Source: CBDBCU01 sp965243185 (GTDB taxonomy: Bacteria > Chloroflexota > Dehalococcoidia > Lucifugimonadales > UBA3495). Taken from it: a stretch of 64,000 bases of DNA. Below, piece by piece: positions 24,785-33,222 of the stretch. The stretch spans positions 2,542,001 to 2,606,000 of the forward strand of contig OZ251531.1 in the NCBI GenBank assembly GCA_965243185.1. The letters run 5' to 3'. The notes beneath the pieces are model-generated. The model saw only the letters and a program-made list of their open reading frames with translations. It did not search any database and was not told the origin of the DNA. The position numbers and the translations under genes are program-made. The stretch's first letter is position 1; each line of letters starts with the position of its first letter.

Positions 24785-24890
24785 GAATCCAGAAAATCCG
24801 GGGACTGGGAATGACGACTTCTATATGCGATACCCCAAAACCCCATCCCCAAATAAGGTATCCCCCACCATCCCCAAAAGTGCTATACTT

Positions 24891-24899
24891 ATAACCATC
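24891..24899 (+). promoter_or_regulatory. extended -10 promoter for GYD gene
   Basis: TGCTATACT, 44 bases before the ATG at 24943; no clear -35. Confidence 0.55.
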
Positions 24900-24942
24900 C
24901 CAAAAACCGCCAGCCCGCAAACGCCACCCAACGAGGGAAACA

Positions 24943-25305
24943 ATGTCGCTCTACTTTCTGATGGGAACCTCCACCTCCAGCGGCCGCCGCCGCCTCCGCG
25001 ACAACCCGGATTTGATTGTCGAGTCTATCCGCGACTGCCACTGCGAAGGCGCCGACATCCTCAGCCAGTACGCCGTCCTCGGCCAGTACGACTTTGTAAT
25101 GCTCGCCGAAGCCGACGACAACGACGCCGTCGCCCGCCTCTCCCTGGAAATGTCCGTCCTCGCCGGCCTCCAGATCGAAACCCTCCCCGCCATCGCCATC
25201 CGCCTCCGCGGCGACAGCGACCCCAACGCCGTGGACTACGAACCGGCTTACGCCACCGCCCCGGCCGTCAGCGAATGGACCCTCCCCGACCAGCAGCCCG
25301 ACTAA
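24943..25305 (+). CDS. GYD domain protein
   Basis: 120 residues, GAGGG upstream. Family features: MSLYFLMGTSTSSGRRRLRD start, YAVLGQYDFVMLAEADDNDAVARLSLEMSVL and QIETLPAIAI. GYD proteins have a dimeric ferredoxin-like barrel; function unknown. The C-terminal 25 residues are an acidic, Pro-rich tail. Own promoter, between the IS30 element and thiD. Confidence 0.85.
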   Translation: MSLYFLMGTSTSSGRRRLRDNPDLIVESIRDCHCEGADILSQYAVLGQYDFVMLAEADDNDAVARLSLEMSVLAGLQIETLPAIAIRLRGDSDPNAVDYEPAYATAPAVSEWTLPDQQPD

Positions 25306-25347
25306 TCCCCAGCCCGACCGGAATAGAACCGTCATTCCCCTATAGTA

Positions 25348-25435
25348 ACCGTCATTCCCACGAAAGTGGGAATCCAGAAAGCCCGGAGACCTGTTAGTAG
25401 GAATGATGGTAAGTAAGCCGCTAGATATATGCAAC
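25348..25435 (+). repeat. GAAA-hairpin repeat copy with tail
   Basis: Core ATTCCCAC-GAAA-GTGGGAAT, then CCAGAAAGCCCGG, a second degenerate arm (GTAGGAATGATGG) and the tail TAAGTAAGCCGCTAGATATA similar to 19623-19645. A partial head (CCGTCATTCCC) is duplicated just upstream at 25329. Lies in the thiD upstream region. Confidence 0.8.
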
Positions 25436-25488
25436 AGCCTTGGTACCGGGGCCAACCCCAACCCTTCACCCCACCGGCAGGTAACTCA

Positions 25489-26289
<801 letters not shown>

Positions 26290-26352
26290 GGGGATAATCG
26301 GATTACCGCGTCTGACTTGCTGATTGGCCGCTTTGCCGCGTCCCGCCCCGGT

Positions 26353-27303
26353 TCAGCCGGGAATCAGCGGCATCACTTCCCGGGAGAACTGCTCCATAGC
26401 CTCTTGCAGGGCGGCGGCGCTGTTCACCCGAAAGCCCAAGATAAAGTTCTGAACGCCGATGTCCTGGTACTGGCGCAGGTCGGCGGCGATTTGTTCGGGA
26501 ATGCCCTGCATCAGGCGGCGGCCCGGCCCGGCGGTACGGTCAAACTCCACATCGGTACTGAAACAGGGGGCTACGGCGTCCTCCGGGCGGCCGGCTTGGA
26601 CCGTGAGACGGCGCAGTTGGGCGATTTTGCCGGCCAGTTCCTCCGGTTCCAGCACCGCCGGCGGCCGCAGGCCAATAGGCATCCAACCGTCGCCCAAGGC
26701 GGCGGCGCGGCGCAGAGCCGGCCCGGTATGGCCGCCAATCCACAGCGGCGGATGCGGCTTTTGTACCGGCTTGGGCAGGAAGCCGGCCCCGGCGGTTTGA
26801 GCGTAGCGGCCATTGAACTCCGGGTTTTCCGCCGTCCACAGTTCCTTGAACAGTCGCAGGTATTCGTTAGTTACCGCGCCCCGCTCGGCAAAAGTGTCCA
26901 GTCCCAAGGCTTGAAACTCCTCCTCCATCCAGCCCACGCCCACGCCCAAAGTTACCCGCCCTTCGGACAGGGTGTCGAGGGTGGCAATCATCTTGGCGGC
27001 CAGCACCGGGTTGCGGTAGGGGATAATCAGCACATGGGTGCCGAGACGCAGGTGATGGGTGCAGCCGGCCAGAAAGTTGAGGGTGGACAGGGGGTCGTAG
27101 TAAGGCTGGTCGGGGCTGAAAGCCGGCGTCCCGTCCGGGGAGTAAGGATAGAAAGATGCAACCTGCCGGGGCAGGATGATGTGGTCGCTGACCCAAGCGG
27201 AGTCGAAGCCCAATTCCTCAGCCCGCTGGGCCAAAGAACGCAGGGTTTGGGGGCTGGCCAGCGGCCCCCGGCTGGGCAGGGAACAGCCAAAAGTTACCGG
27301 CAT
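26353..27303 (-). CDS. LLM class F420-dependent-type oxidoreductase
   Basis: 316 residues, AGGAGG nine bases upstream. Luciferase-like fold of the TIGR03619 type: LAQRAEELGFDSAWVSDHIILP, LRLGTHVLIIPYRNPVLAAKMIATLDTLSEGRVTLGVGVGWMEEEFQALG and PHPPLWIGGHTGPALRRAAALGDGW. This subgroup is usually assigned F420 rather than FMN. Substrate unknown. First of a run of minus-strand genes read in the opposite sense to thiD. Confidence 0.9.
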   Translation of the reverse strand: MPVTFGCSLPSRGPLASPQTLRSLAQRAEELGFDSAWVSDHIILPRQVASFYPYSPDGTPAFSPDQPYYDPLSTLNFLAGCTHHLRLGTHVLIIPYRNPVLAAKMIATLDTLSEGRVTLGVGVGWMEEEFQALGLDTFAERGAVTNEYLRLFKELWTAENPEFNGRYAQTAGAGFLPKPVQKPHPPLWIGGHTGPALRRAAALGDGWMPIGLRPPAVLEPEELAGKIAQLRRLTVQAGRPEDAVAPCFSTDVEFDRTAGPGRRLMQGIPEQIAADLRQYQDIGVQNFILGFRVNSAAALQEAMEQFSREVMPLIPG

Positions 27304-27352
27304 AAGAGTCGCCTCCTTTTACGCTGATTTGGTAGAACCGGGTGAAACCGGA

Positions 27353-27586
27353 TTAGACCGGTACCGCCGCCGGCTTAACCGGGGACAGCTCCACATTGAG
27401 GGGTTGGTCTTTGATCGCGCTGACGCCATCAATCTTGAACCCCAGTATGTTGTCAGCCAAATCCACTAGAGCCAAAGCCCGGCGGTCGGCGGTAGCGGTG
27501 TAGTACCCGTTGCCGGTTCCCCAGGAAACATCCAGGTAGTCGCCGGCGGCGTCGTACCAGACATTGACTTTCAGCCGCTGGTTCAT
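27353..27586 (-). CDS. DUF2283-like small protein (third of three)
   Basis: 77 residues, GGAG before the ATG. Shares with its two upstream neighbours the pattern VNVWYDAAGDYLDVSW, TATADRRALALVD and NILGFKIDG. This resembles DUF2283, a small beta-rich family predicted to be an antitoxin partner of RelE-fold or DUF4258 toxins. Last gene of the four-gene cluster 27353-28421. Confidence 0.7.
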   Translation of the reverse strand: MNQRLKVNVWYDAAGDYLDVSWGTGNGYYTATADRRALALVDLADNILGFKIDGVSAIKDQPLNVELSPVKPAAVPV

Positions 27587-27622
27587 AGGGGGTCTCCTTA
27601 TGCCCCTGAAAACCCGGTAGCG

Positions 27623-27862
27623 TCATTCTTTGGGCGGCATCACCGGGTACAAGTCCACATTGACGAAGCCCATTTCCCCATCGTCGATTTCGCTGATGCC
27701 GCAGACCTTGAACCCGCACAAGTTGCCGGCGGCGTCCACCAGAGCCTGTACCCGGTGGTCGGCGGTAGCGGTGTAGCGGGTATCCGGCGGGGCCGCCCAA
27801 TGGACTGCGAAGTAATCCCCGGCTTCGTCAAAGCGGACGCTGATGTTTTTGATTTCCTCCAT
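27623..27862 (-). CDS. DUF2283-like small protein (second of three)
   Basis: 79 residues from the ATG at 27862. Pattern ISVRFDEAGDYFAVHW, TATADHRVQALVDAAGNLCGFKV as in the flanking copies, but diverged to roughly one third to one half identity. Ends five bases after... rather, its start lies five bases from the end of the first copy (27868), so the row is tightly packed. Confidence 0.7.
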   Translation of the reverse strand: MEEIKNISVRFDEAGDYFAVHWAAPPDTRYTATADHRVQALVDAAGNLCGFKVCGISEIDDGEMGFVNVDLYPVMPPKE

Positions 27863-27867
27863 AAGGG

Positions 27868-28116
27868 CTATACCTCCACCACCGCCGGGCGGTCTTGCGG
27901 CAGTTCCGCCGGGGTCAAGTCTTGGTTGACAATGGCCCCGCCATTGAGCTTGTTGAGACCCCAAACCTTGAACCCCGTAATGTCGCCGTCCTTATCCACC
28001 AGCACCCACACATCGTCGTTTTCGGTAGGCGTAAAGCAACGGCCCGGGGACCAAACCACATCCAGGTGGTACCAAGCCTTGTCGAACCAAACGTTCACCC
28101 GGTCAATTTGCCCCAT
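27868..28116 (-). CDS. DUF2283-like small protein (first of three)
   Basis: 82 residues; AAAGGAG before the ATG. Pattern VNVWFDKAWYHLDVVW, VWVLVDKDGDITGFKVWG. Its first 22 bases overlap the 3' end of the toxin-like gene 28095-28421, which fits a toxin-antitoxin pair with coupled translation. Confidence 0.72.
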   Translation of the reverse strand: MGQIDRVNVWFDKAWYHLDVVWSPGRCFTPTENDDVWVLVDKDGDITGFKVWGLNKLNGGAIVNQDLTPAELPQDRPAVVEV

Positions 28117-28421
28117 AGCAGTTCATCTCCTTTGATGTGGCTGGCGACAAAAGCGGTTATGATATAAGCATCGCCATTGAGAACCTTAATCGCCACGCAA
28201 ATTCGGTTGTCGCCCACCGGCAGGCCATTGAACCAGCGATAGTATAGCCGAACGGTGTTCGGGTCTTGGGGATCCCGGTAGATTTCATCCGGGTCGGCTA
28301 GCGTTTCCCCAATAGTATATTCCATCGCAGCCATTTCCGAATGGTCGATGAGGATATGCCGCCACCGCTCCTCAGGAAAGCGGATGGCCCGACCTTGGTA
28401 GTCTAACAGCATTGCCCGCAT
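28095..28421 (-). CDS. small RelE/BECR-fold-like protein, possible toxin
   Basis: 108 residues; GGAG eight bases before the ATG at 28421. Layout helix (FPEERWRHILIDHSEMAAM), TLADPDEIYRDPQDPNTVRLYYR, then strands VCVAIKVL-like (ICVAIKVLNGDAYIITAFVAS). The HI..H..M and TL..PDEI segments resemble the Barnase-EndoU-ColicinE5/RelE group of small nucleases; assignment by eye only. Upstream of three DUF2283-like genes and overlapping the first. Confidence 0.65.
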   Translation of the reverse strand: MRAMLLDYQGRAIRFPEERWRHILIDHSEMAAMEYTIGETLADPDEIYRDPQDPNTVRLYYRWFNGLPVGDNRICVAIKVLNGDAYIITAFVASHIKGDELLWGKLTG

Positions 28422-28480
28422 TTATGATACTCCGCGGAAGGAAGGGGTTACAGCTGCGGGCGGCAAACCCGATTAACTGA

Positions 28481-29062
28481 CTACTCCCGCCGTTTCCGCA
28501 CCACATAAGTGCCGCCGATGTGGTCGTGCCAGCCCCGCTTTTCCTTGTCCCAGCCGACCCACAGGTAGCCCAGCAGCAGGGCGAGGCCGGACAGGAACTT
28601 GCCGACGATTTCCCGCAGCAGAACCGCGCCGAATCCCGGGATGTTGCCGCTTCGGTTCACCACCTGCACGCCGACAATCATCTTGCCGATGGTCTGACCT
28701 TTGGCGGTGATGAAAGCGACATGGTAAATCCAGCCGACAACCAAGCCAATGAGGTTTGACGCCGTGTCGCCCGAGCCGAACCCCAGCAGAGAGCGCAGTA
28801 CCCAGCCGGCTAAAAGAGCGACAATGCTAATCAGAATGACGTCAATCAGGGCCGCCGCAACTCGAATCCAGAATCCCATATATTCCACGCCGCCGGCGAA
28901 CTGGCCGCCGGGCGGATTAGCCATCCCCGGCGCATAGCTCGGCCCGCCGCCGGTCAGCGGGTCAGTTGCCGCGCCGCAGTTGGGACAGAAACGCGTGCCC
29001 GGTTCCTGTTCCCGGCCGCAGGTGGCGCAAAAGGCAGCGTTGTCCTCGGGGTGGTAAGCCAT
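28481..29062 (-). CDS. zinc-ribbon RDD family membrane protein
   Basis: 193 residues from the ATG at 29062 (AGGAG seven bases upstream). N-terminal zinc ribbon CATCG...CPNCG (about 11-30), a Gly/Pro linker, then an RDD domain: GFWIRVAAALIDVILISIVALL, a second helix region and TAKGQTIGKMIVGVQVV, ending WVGWDKEKRGWHDHIGGTYVV. RDD proteins are small membrane proteins of uncertain, possibly transport, role. Groups with a second RDD gene at 30072 and a zinc-ribbon protein between. Confidence 0.88.
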   Translation of the reverse strand: MAYHPEDNAAFCATCGREQEPGTRFCPNCGAATDPLTGGGPSYAPGMANPPGGQFAGGVEYMGFWIRVAAALIDVILISIVALLAGWVLRSLLGFGSGDTASNLIGLVVGWIYHVAFITAKGQTIGKMIVGVQVVNRSGNIPGFGAVLLREIVGKFLSGLALLLGYLWVGWDKEKRGWHDHIGGTYVVRKRRE

Positions 29063-29138
29063 TGACTTTCTCCTTACTTCGGGATGGTGTCTGATACTGA
29101 AACCTTTTACCAAGCCGCAGGCTAATCGCTTGGTGGCA

Positions 29139-30053
29139 CTACCAAGGCGGTTTCATTCCCCTTTGCTTAAGATAGTCCGTCAGCATCTTGGTTAAGAAGG
29201 GTACTACCGCGGACGGAATGCCGTTCTTAACGGCTATTTGCTTAACATCCAACTTTCCATTAGGGTGAGTCTTTATATACTGGATGACCGCAGGAATAAC
29301 GAAGATCTCGATGATCATCAGAAACGGCTCCAGATCCGAACTGTCCGAGTTACCGGATTTCACCGGAGCGCGTTCCCTTTCCTGACGAGCGGCTTCCTTT
29401 TGGGCCGCCTTCCGTTCCGCCCGTTCTGCCTCTTTTTGTGCTCGCCGCTCCTCCTTTTGGGCGGCGATGTTTTCTCGAATAAGCGCGCTCTCAGCTTCTT
29501 TAATAGCGCGTTCATATTCAGAAGGTTCAGAACGCTTGGAAAGCATTATCCGAATAAGCTCGGGACGCTCGGAAAGTGCTGCCCGAATAAGCTCGGGAGG
29601 GATGGCTTTTCTCCTGGAGCGTTCCTCCTCCTTGGCAAGTTTCTTTTGGGTAATCCTATGCTTTAGAGAATCCAAGACCGGGATCTTGCTGCCAAAAGCA
29701 ACCGCTCCTTTCATAGGGAGAGTAGGATTTTCCGGGATGGTGCTAGATCTGACAGCAGCCTCAACTGCCGCTATGCCGCACCATTTGCAATAGTTGTCAC
29801 CAAGGTTAAGCGAACCTCCGCAATGGGCGCAAGCAAGTTGCGGTTCTGTCTCCACCGGTTCGTTAAGCGGAATCCTAGCAACCCCGCACCGGCTACAGAA
29901 GTTGGCGGTCGGGTTTAGCTGATTGCCGCAGGCAACGCAGGCAACTACGGTTTCCGCAGACGACGCTTCTTGCTCTTGGCGCAGAACATTGCCGCACCAA
30001 TGGCAAGATTCAGCCTGTTCCGGGTTGTGGCTGACGCACTTGGGACAAATCAT
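29139..30053 (-). CDS. multi-zinc-ribbon protein with charged coiled coil
   Basis: 304 residues. Three zinc ribbons in the first 100 residues (CPKC/CHWC, CVAC/CSRC, CAHC/CKWC). Residues 120-225 are basic and acidic helix (EEERSRRKA, EERRAQKEAERAERKAAQKE), a probable coiled coil. The last 70 residues are hydrophobic then basic (DLEPFLMIIEIFVIPAVIQYI, VPFLTKMLTDYLKQRG). Base composition is clearly lower in GC than the neighbours, a sign of transfer. No function recognised. Confidence 0.8.
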   Translation of the reverse strand: MICPKCVSHNPEQAESCHWCGNVLRQEQEASSAETVVACVACGNQLNPTANFCSRCGVARIPLNEPVETEPQLACAHCGGSLNLGDNYCKWCGIAAVEAAVRSSTIPENPTLPMKGAVAFGSKIPVLDSLKHRITQKKLAKEEERSRRKAIPPELIRAALSERPELIRIMLSKRSEPSEYERAIKEAESALIRENIAAQKEERRAQKEAERAERKAAQKEAARQERERAPVKSGNSDSSDLEPFLMIIEIFVIPAVIQYIKTHPNGKLDVKQIAVKNGIPSAVVPFLTKMLTDYLKQRGMKPPW

Positions 30054-30071
30054 TTTGATACCCCGCCAAGT

Positions 30072-30470
30072 TTAGTTGCCCGGCCGGTTCCGCACTACCC
30101 AAGTTCCGCCAATGCGGTCGTGCCAGCCGCGCCGTTCCGGATCAGCCAAGACGCCAAAGATGCCTACTATCCCGATTAACTCCCGCAGGATAAGCGGGGC
30201 TAGGCCGGGTTTGCTGCCTTGACCGTCCACCACCCGCAAGCCCAGCAGCATTTTGCCCGGCGTCCGGCCCAAGGCGGCGATAAGGATGATGTGGTACAGA
30301 TAGAGGGCGACCGGAGCCCCGACGGTTTGAATGATTTGCGGAGGAATGATGCCGGTACTGCGCTCAAAGGCGAAAACCGCCAGCAGGACAGCGGCGTACA
30401 CGATGACCGCGTCAATCAGAAAAGCCGCCACCCGCAGCCCGAAACTTGCGCCGTTGTTGGATTGGGCCAC
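30072..30470 (-). CDS. RDD family membrane protein
   Basis: 132 residues starting at GTG 30470 (GGGAG upstream). RDD features: FGLRVAAFLIDAVIVYAAVLL, a second hydrophobic helix around 48-66, GRTPGKMLLGLRVVDGQG and the end ERRGWHDRIGGTWVV, close to the end of the RDD protein at 28481. No zinc ribbon. Membrane; function unknown. Confidence 0.88.
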   Translation of the reverse strand: MAQSNNGASFGLRVAAFLIDAVIVYAAVLLAVFAFERSTGIIPPQIIQTVGAPVALYLYHIILIAALGRTPGKMLLGLRVVDGQGSKPGLAPLILRELIGIVGIFGVLADPERRGWHDRIGGTWVVRNRPGN

Positions 30471-30504
30471 AATCCCGTCTCCCTTGCCGCCGCGCCGTTG
30501 GCGG

Positions 30505-30846
30505 CTAGTTTCGGTAGTAGCTGGCGGCCCGGTTCAAGTCCCGCTGCACCAAAAACCATACCGCCGGGGCGAACACCAGCCACAGGATGAATAGGGCAAT
30601 CCCCGGGTACTTTTCGCCGATGAATTGGGCGTACTGGTGGGCGTGATGCCACACGGCAAAGAGGTTGGCAATGGGAATAATCGACAGCACCGTCCACCAG
30701 CCGGCCCCGGCGGCGCTGCTGTTGGCTTGGTGCAGTTCCTTGAGGGTGGCGTAAAACCAGTAGATGCCGTAAATGCCAACGGTGATGATATACAGGATAA
30801 CCTGCACCACCATATTGCGGTACTTGATGTGGTCATACTGGAACAT
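30505..30846 (-). CDS. DUF4234 family membrane protein
   Basis: 113 residues from the ATG at 30846 (AGGAGG upstream). Three to four hydrophobic helices with the family segments NMVVQVILYIITVGIYGIYW, LSIIPIANLFAVWHHAHQYAQ and ALFILWLVFAPAVWFLVQRDLNR. Role unknown. Part of the minus-strand membrane gene group 28481-30846. Confidence 0.82.
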   Translation of the reverse strand: MFQYDHIKYRNMVVQVILYIITVGIYGIYWFYATLKELHQANSSAAGAGWWTVLSIIPIANLFAVWHHAHQYAQFIGEKYPGIALFILWLVFAPAVWFLVQRDLNRAASYYRN

Positions 30847-30925
30847 ACCGCCCTCCTGATCCCGACTGCGGCCCGGCAAGCGGCATTTTAGACCGGCGCC
30901 GCCGCCCTGTCAAATTGCCTTGCCT

Positions 30926-31927
30926 TTAACCATCATCCCCCGCCCATACTAGGGCCGCCGCGCCCATCATTCCCGCCGCATCGCCCAAGCGGCTTGGCAC
31001 CAGCCGAAAGTTGCGGTGGCCGTCGCTCATCGCCCGTTCCAACAGCAGTGTATTCAGATGCGGCAGCAAGCCCTGCCGCACTAATCCCGCCGACACGCCC
31101 CCGCCCATCACCAGCAGGTCAGGGTTATAGAGATGCAGCACATTCACCAACCCCACGGCCAAAGTCTGCACCGCTGTTTCCACAATATCCTGGGCTAAAG
31201 CGTCCCCTTGGCCGGCGGTCTCAAAAACCGTCTCGGCAGTGATTTGCCCGGCGGCCAGGCGGGATAATGCCGAATTCGCTCCCGGTTCCGCCGCCCGCTG
31301 CCGGGCAATGCGGGCAATGGCTGTCCCTGACACCAACGCCTCCAGACAGCCTTGCCGCCCGCACTTACAGCGCGGCGCATCACTGCTGCGGTCAACGACC
31401 TGATGCCCGATTTCTGCCGCCATCCCGTTAGCCCCCAGAAACAGCCGCCCCCGGTCAATCACGCCGCCGCCAATGCCGGTGCTGACGGTAACATAGACCA
31501 GCGTTGTCGCCGTGTTCTGCCGCCGCCGCGCCGCTAATCCCGCCCCGTAGCGATATTCGCCCAAAGCCGCCAGGTTAGCGTCATTCCCAATCCGCACCGG
31601 AAAGCCCAAATCCGGCTCCCAAAGGGCTTTAAGGGATACCCCGTTCAGCGCCGCCAGGTTCGGCGGATCCAGCAAAGCTCCGGTCGCCGCATCCACCGGC
31701 CCGGCGACGGCAATGCCCAAGCCGGCAATGGGCCGGGGGCCGCACCATTCCCGCGCCTGCTCAATCAACCCGGCGCCGCAAGCCAGTAGCTGCTCTTTAT
31801 CCGCTCCCGGGGGGTTGGGCAAACGGGATTGCCACAGCATTTCCCCCTGCCGGTCCACTACTGCGATTCGGTTCCAGGTGCCGCCCCAATCCATTGCCAG
31901 GGCCGCCATTGCCGCCGGCGTCGTCAT
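30926..31927 (-). CDS. ROK family sugar kinase
   Basis: 333 residues, GGGGAGG before the ATG. ROK features: phosphate loop AMDWGGTWNRIAVVD, GIAVAGPVD, NDANLAALGEYRYGAG, VTVSTGIGGGVI and the zinc motif CKCGRQGCLEALVSG. Probably a glucokinase or N-acylhexosamine kinase; no DNA-binding domain, so not a ROK repressor. Might feed glucose-6-phosphate to OtsA (inference). Confidence 0.92.
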   Translation of the reverse strand: MTTPAAMAALAMDWGGTWNRIAVVDRQGEMLWQSRLPNPPGADKEQLLACGAGLIEQAREWCGPRPIAGLGIAVAGPVDAATGALLDPPNLAALNGVSLKALWEPDLGFPVRIGNDANLAALGEYRYGAGLAARRRQNTATTLVYVTVSTGIGGGVIDRGRLFLGANGMAAEIGHQVVDRSSDAPRCKCGRQGCLEALVSGTAIARIARQRAAEPGANSALSRLAAGQITAETVFETAGQGDALAQDIVETAVQTLAVGLVNVLHLYNPDLLVMGGGVSAGLVRQGLLPHLNTLLLERAMSDGHRNFRLVPSRLGDAAGMMGAAALVWAGDDG

Positions 31928-32066
31928 CGCTGCCTCCCCTTTCCGAACCCGGCCGGGCGGCCGGGTCTGCTGATTTTCTCCCGACTATCTTATAAGTCTC
32001 TGGTGAAAATGGGAATAGGGGGCCGGGCAAGTCCGGATTAGCGCTTATGGAATTGTCTTGCCCCGC

Positions 32067-32882
32067 CTAGCCATCCGTTGGCGGCCACAGGTTGGGGAAA
32101 TAGGCTTGCGCTTTAGCCAATATGCCGTGCGGCAAGTCGTCCGGCAGCGGCTCCAAGCGGAACCGGTCGGATGCCCAGGTTGCAGTAGCAGCCAAGGGAT
32201 AATACTTTAGCTGGCCGCCCGATTCTCCATACCACTCAAAGACCCGGCCGGCGGCGTTATCGCCGTTGAGGTGATTGCCGACCCGCGCCACGCCGTTTCG
32301 GGTGTAAATCGGGAAGTACCAGTTTAAGGAATCCGGCTGCGGCAAAGTCAAGGCAAACCGGTGCAGCTGATACCAGCCAGCGGTATTCCAGGATAGCACC
32401 AAGTAGCAACTGCCCGCCAAGTCAACAGCACCGCCGGCGGCGATACTGACTTCGGTATGCCAGTCGCTTACCTGTTCCAGCAGGCTGTGGCCTACTTCGG
32501 CCGGATGTTCCTGGTAATTTCCCTGGTCAATGCCGCGAGTTCCCAAGTAATCCCAGAACTTCCGGGCGGAGTTGGACAATTCCAAAGTTACCCGGCCATC
32601 CCGCCCGATGCGGTTTAACTCCCGGCGCATTTTACAGGAAATCCCGTAATTTACGCCCGGTCGGGCCAGGTCCGGCAAGCGGACATCGAAAATATCCTTG
32701 CTCTCCGCCGCAACGCCGTTGAAAGTCAAGGCCACGGCCCGCTCAAAGTCGCGCCAACCGGGCAAAGTTCGCCTATTAGCCGCGGCAAGCATCCCCGTCC
32801 CATCCTGATAGGTACTCAGGATGAGGCGAAACCTTTCTAACTCTTGCGGGGTCGGCAGCCGCTCCGCCAAGGCTACGGGCAT
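32067..32882 (-). CDS. putative type II restriction endonuclease
   Basis: 271 residues. A PD-(D/E)xK-like core is visible: FERAVALTF (Glu47), KDIFDVRLPD (Asp63/Asp66) and NYGISCKMRREL (Lys84). No recognised endonuclease family, but position settles the role: it follows a controller gene and faces a divergent adenine methyltransferase. The SD is modest (AAGGCGG). Cut site unknown. Confidence 0.75.
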   Translation of the reverse strand: MPVALAERLPTPQELERFRLILSTYQDGTGMLAAANRRTLPGWRDFERAVALTFNGVAAESKDIFDVRLPDLARPGVNYGISCKMRRELNRIGRDGRVTLELSNSARKFWDYLGTRGIDQGNYQEHPAEVGHSLLEQVSDWHTEVSIAAGGAVDLAGSCYLVLSWNTAGWYQLHRFALTLPQPDSLNWYFPIYTRNGVARVGNHLNGDNAAGRVFEWYGESGGQLKYYPLAATATWASDRFRLEPLPDDLPHGILAKAQAYFPNLWPPTDG

Positions 32883-32923
32883 TATTACCGCCTTTCACCC
32901 CTTGCTATCCGGGCAAGGGGCAT

Positions 32924-33154
32924 TTACAATTCGTCTTTGAGCAGTTCATCGGTAGTCACCTCAAAGAAACGGGCGGTACGGAGTACCAGCCCGGCAGTAG
33001 GCAACTTCCGGCCATTTTCCAGTTCGCTGAGATAGGCGTGGGTTTTGTAACCCAGGGCAACGGCCAACTCTTGGAGGGTCAAGCCGCGCTGTAGCCGCAG
33101 CCGGCGCAACTTTTCACCGAACCGGGTTATTTCGCTGTTGTCCGCCCTTGACAC
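32924..33154 (-). CDS. controller protein (Xre-type), C gene of RM system
   Basis: 76 residues; GTG start with GGGGAG seven bases upstream. A compact HTH: FGEKLRRLRLQRGLTLQELAVALGYKTHAYLSELENGRKLP, then TARFFEVTTDELLKDEL. Size, fold and place upstream of the endonuclease gene match C proteins that time endonuclease expression. Its start codon lies within the promoter of the divergent methyltransferase gene, so it could repress that promoter. Confidence 0.85.
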   Translation of the reverse strand: MSRADNSEITRFGEKLRRLRLQRGLTLQELAVALGYKTHAYLSELENGRKLPTAGLVLRTARFFEVTTDELLKDEL

Positions 33155-33176
33155 GGGTTTTCTCCCCGGCTAGAAT
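33148..33176 (+). promoter_or_regulatory. promoter of dam-type methyltransferase
   Basis: TTGACA (33148-33153), 17-base spacer, TAGAAT (33171-33176). The -35 overlaps the first codon of the controller gene on the other strand. Confidence 0.85.
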
Positions 33177-33222
33177 GTCTCTATTCGCGACAAATTCCCT
33201 ACATACCCCGAGGTCTGAACCG

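Noticed and set aside
25306..25488. TPP riboswitch before thiD
   Set aside because: The leader holds a repeat copy but no CUGAGA or GAACCUGAU-type conserved boxes.
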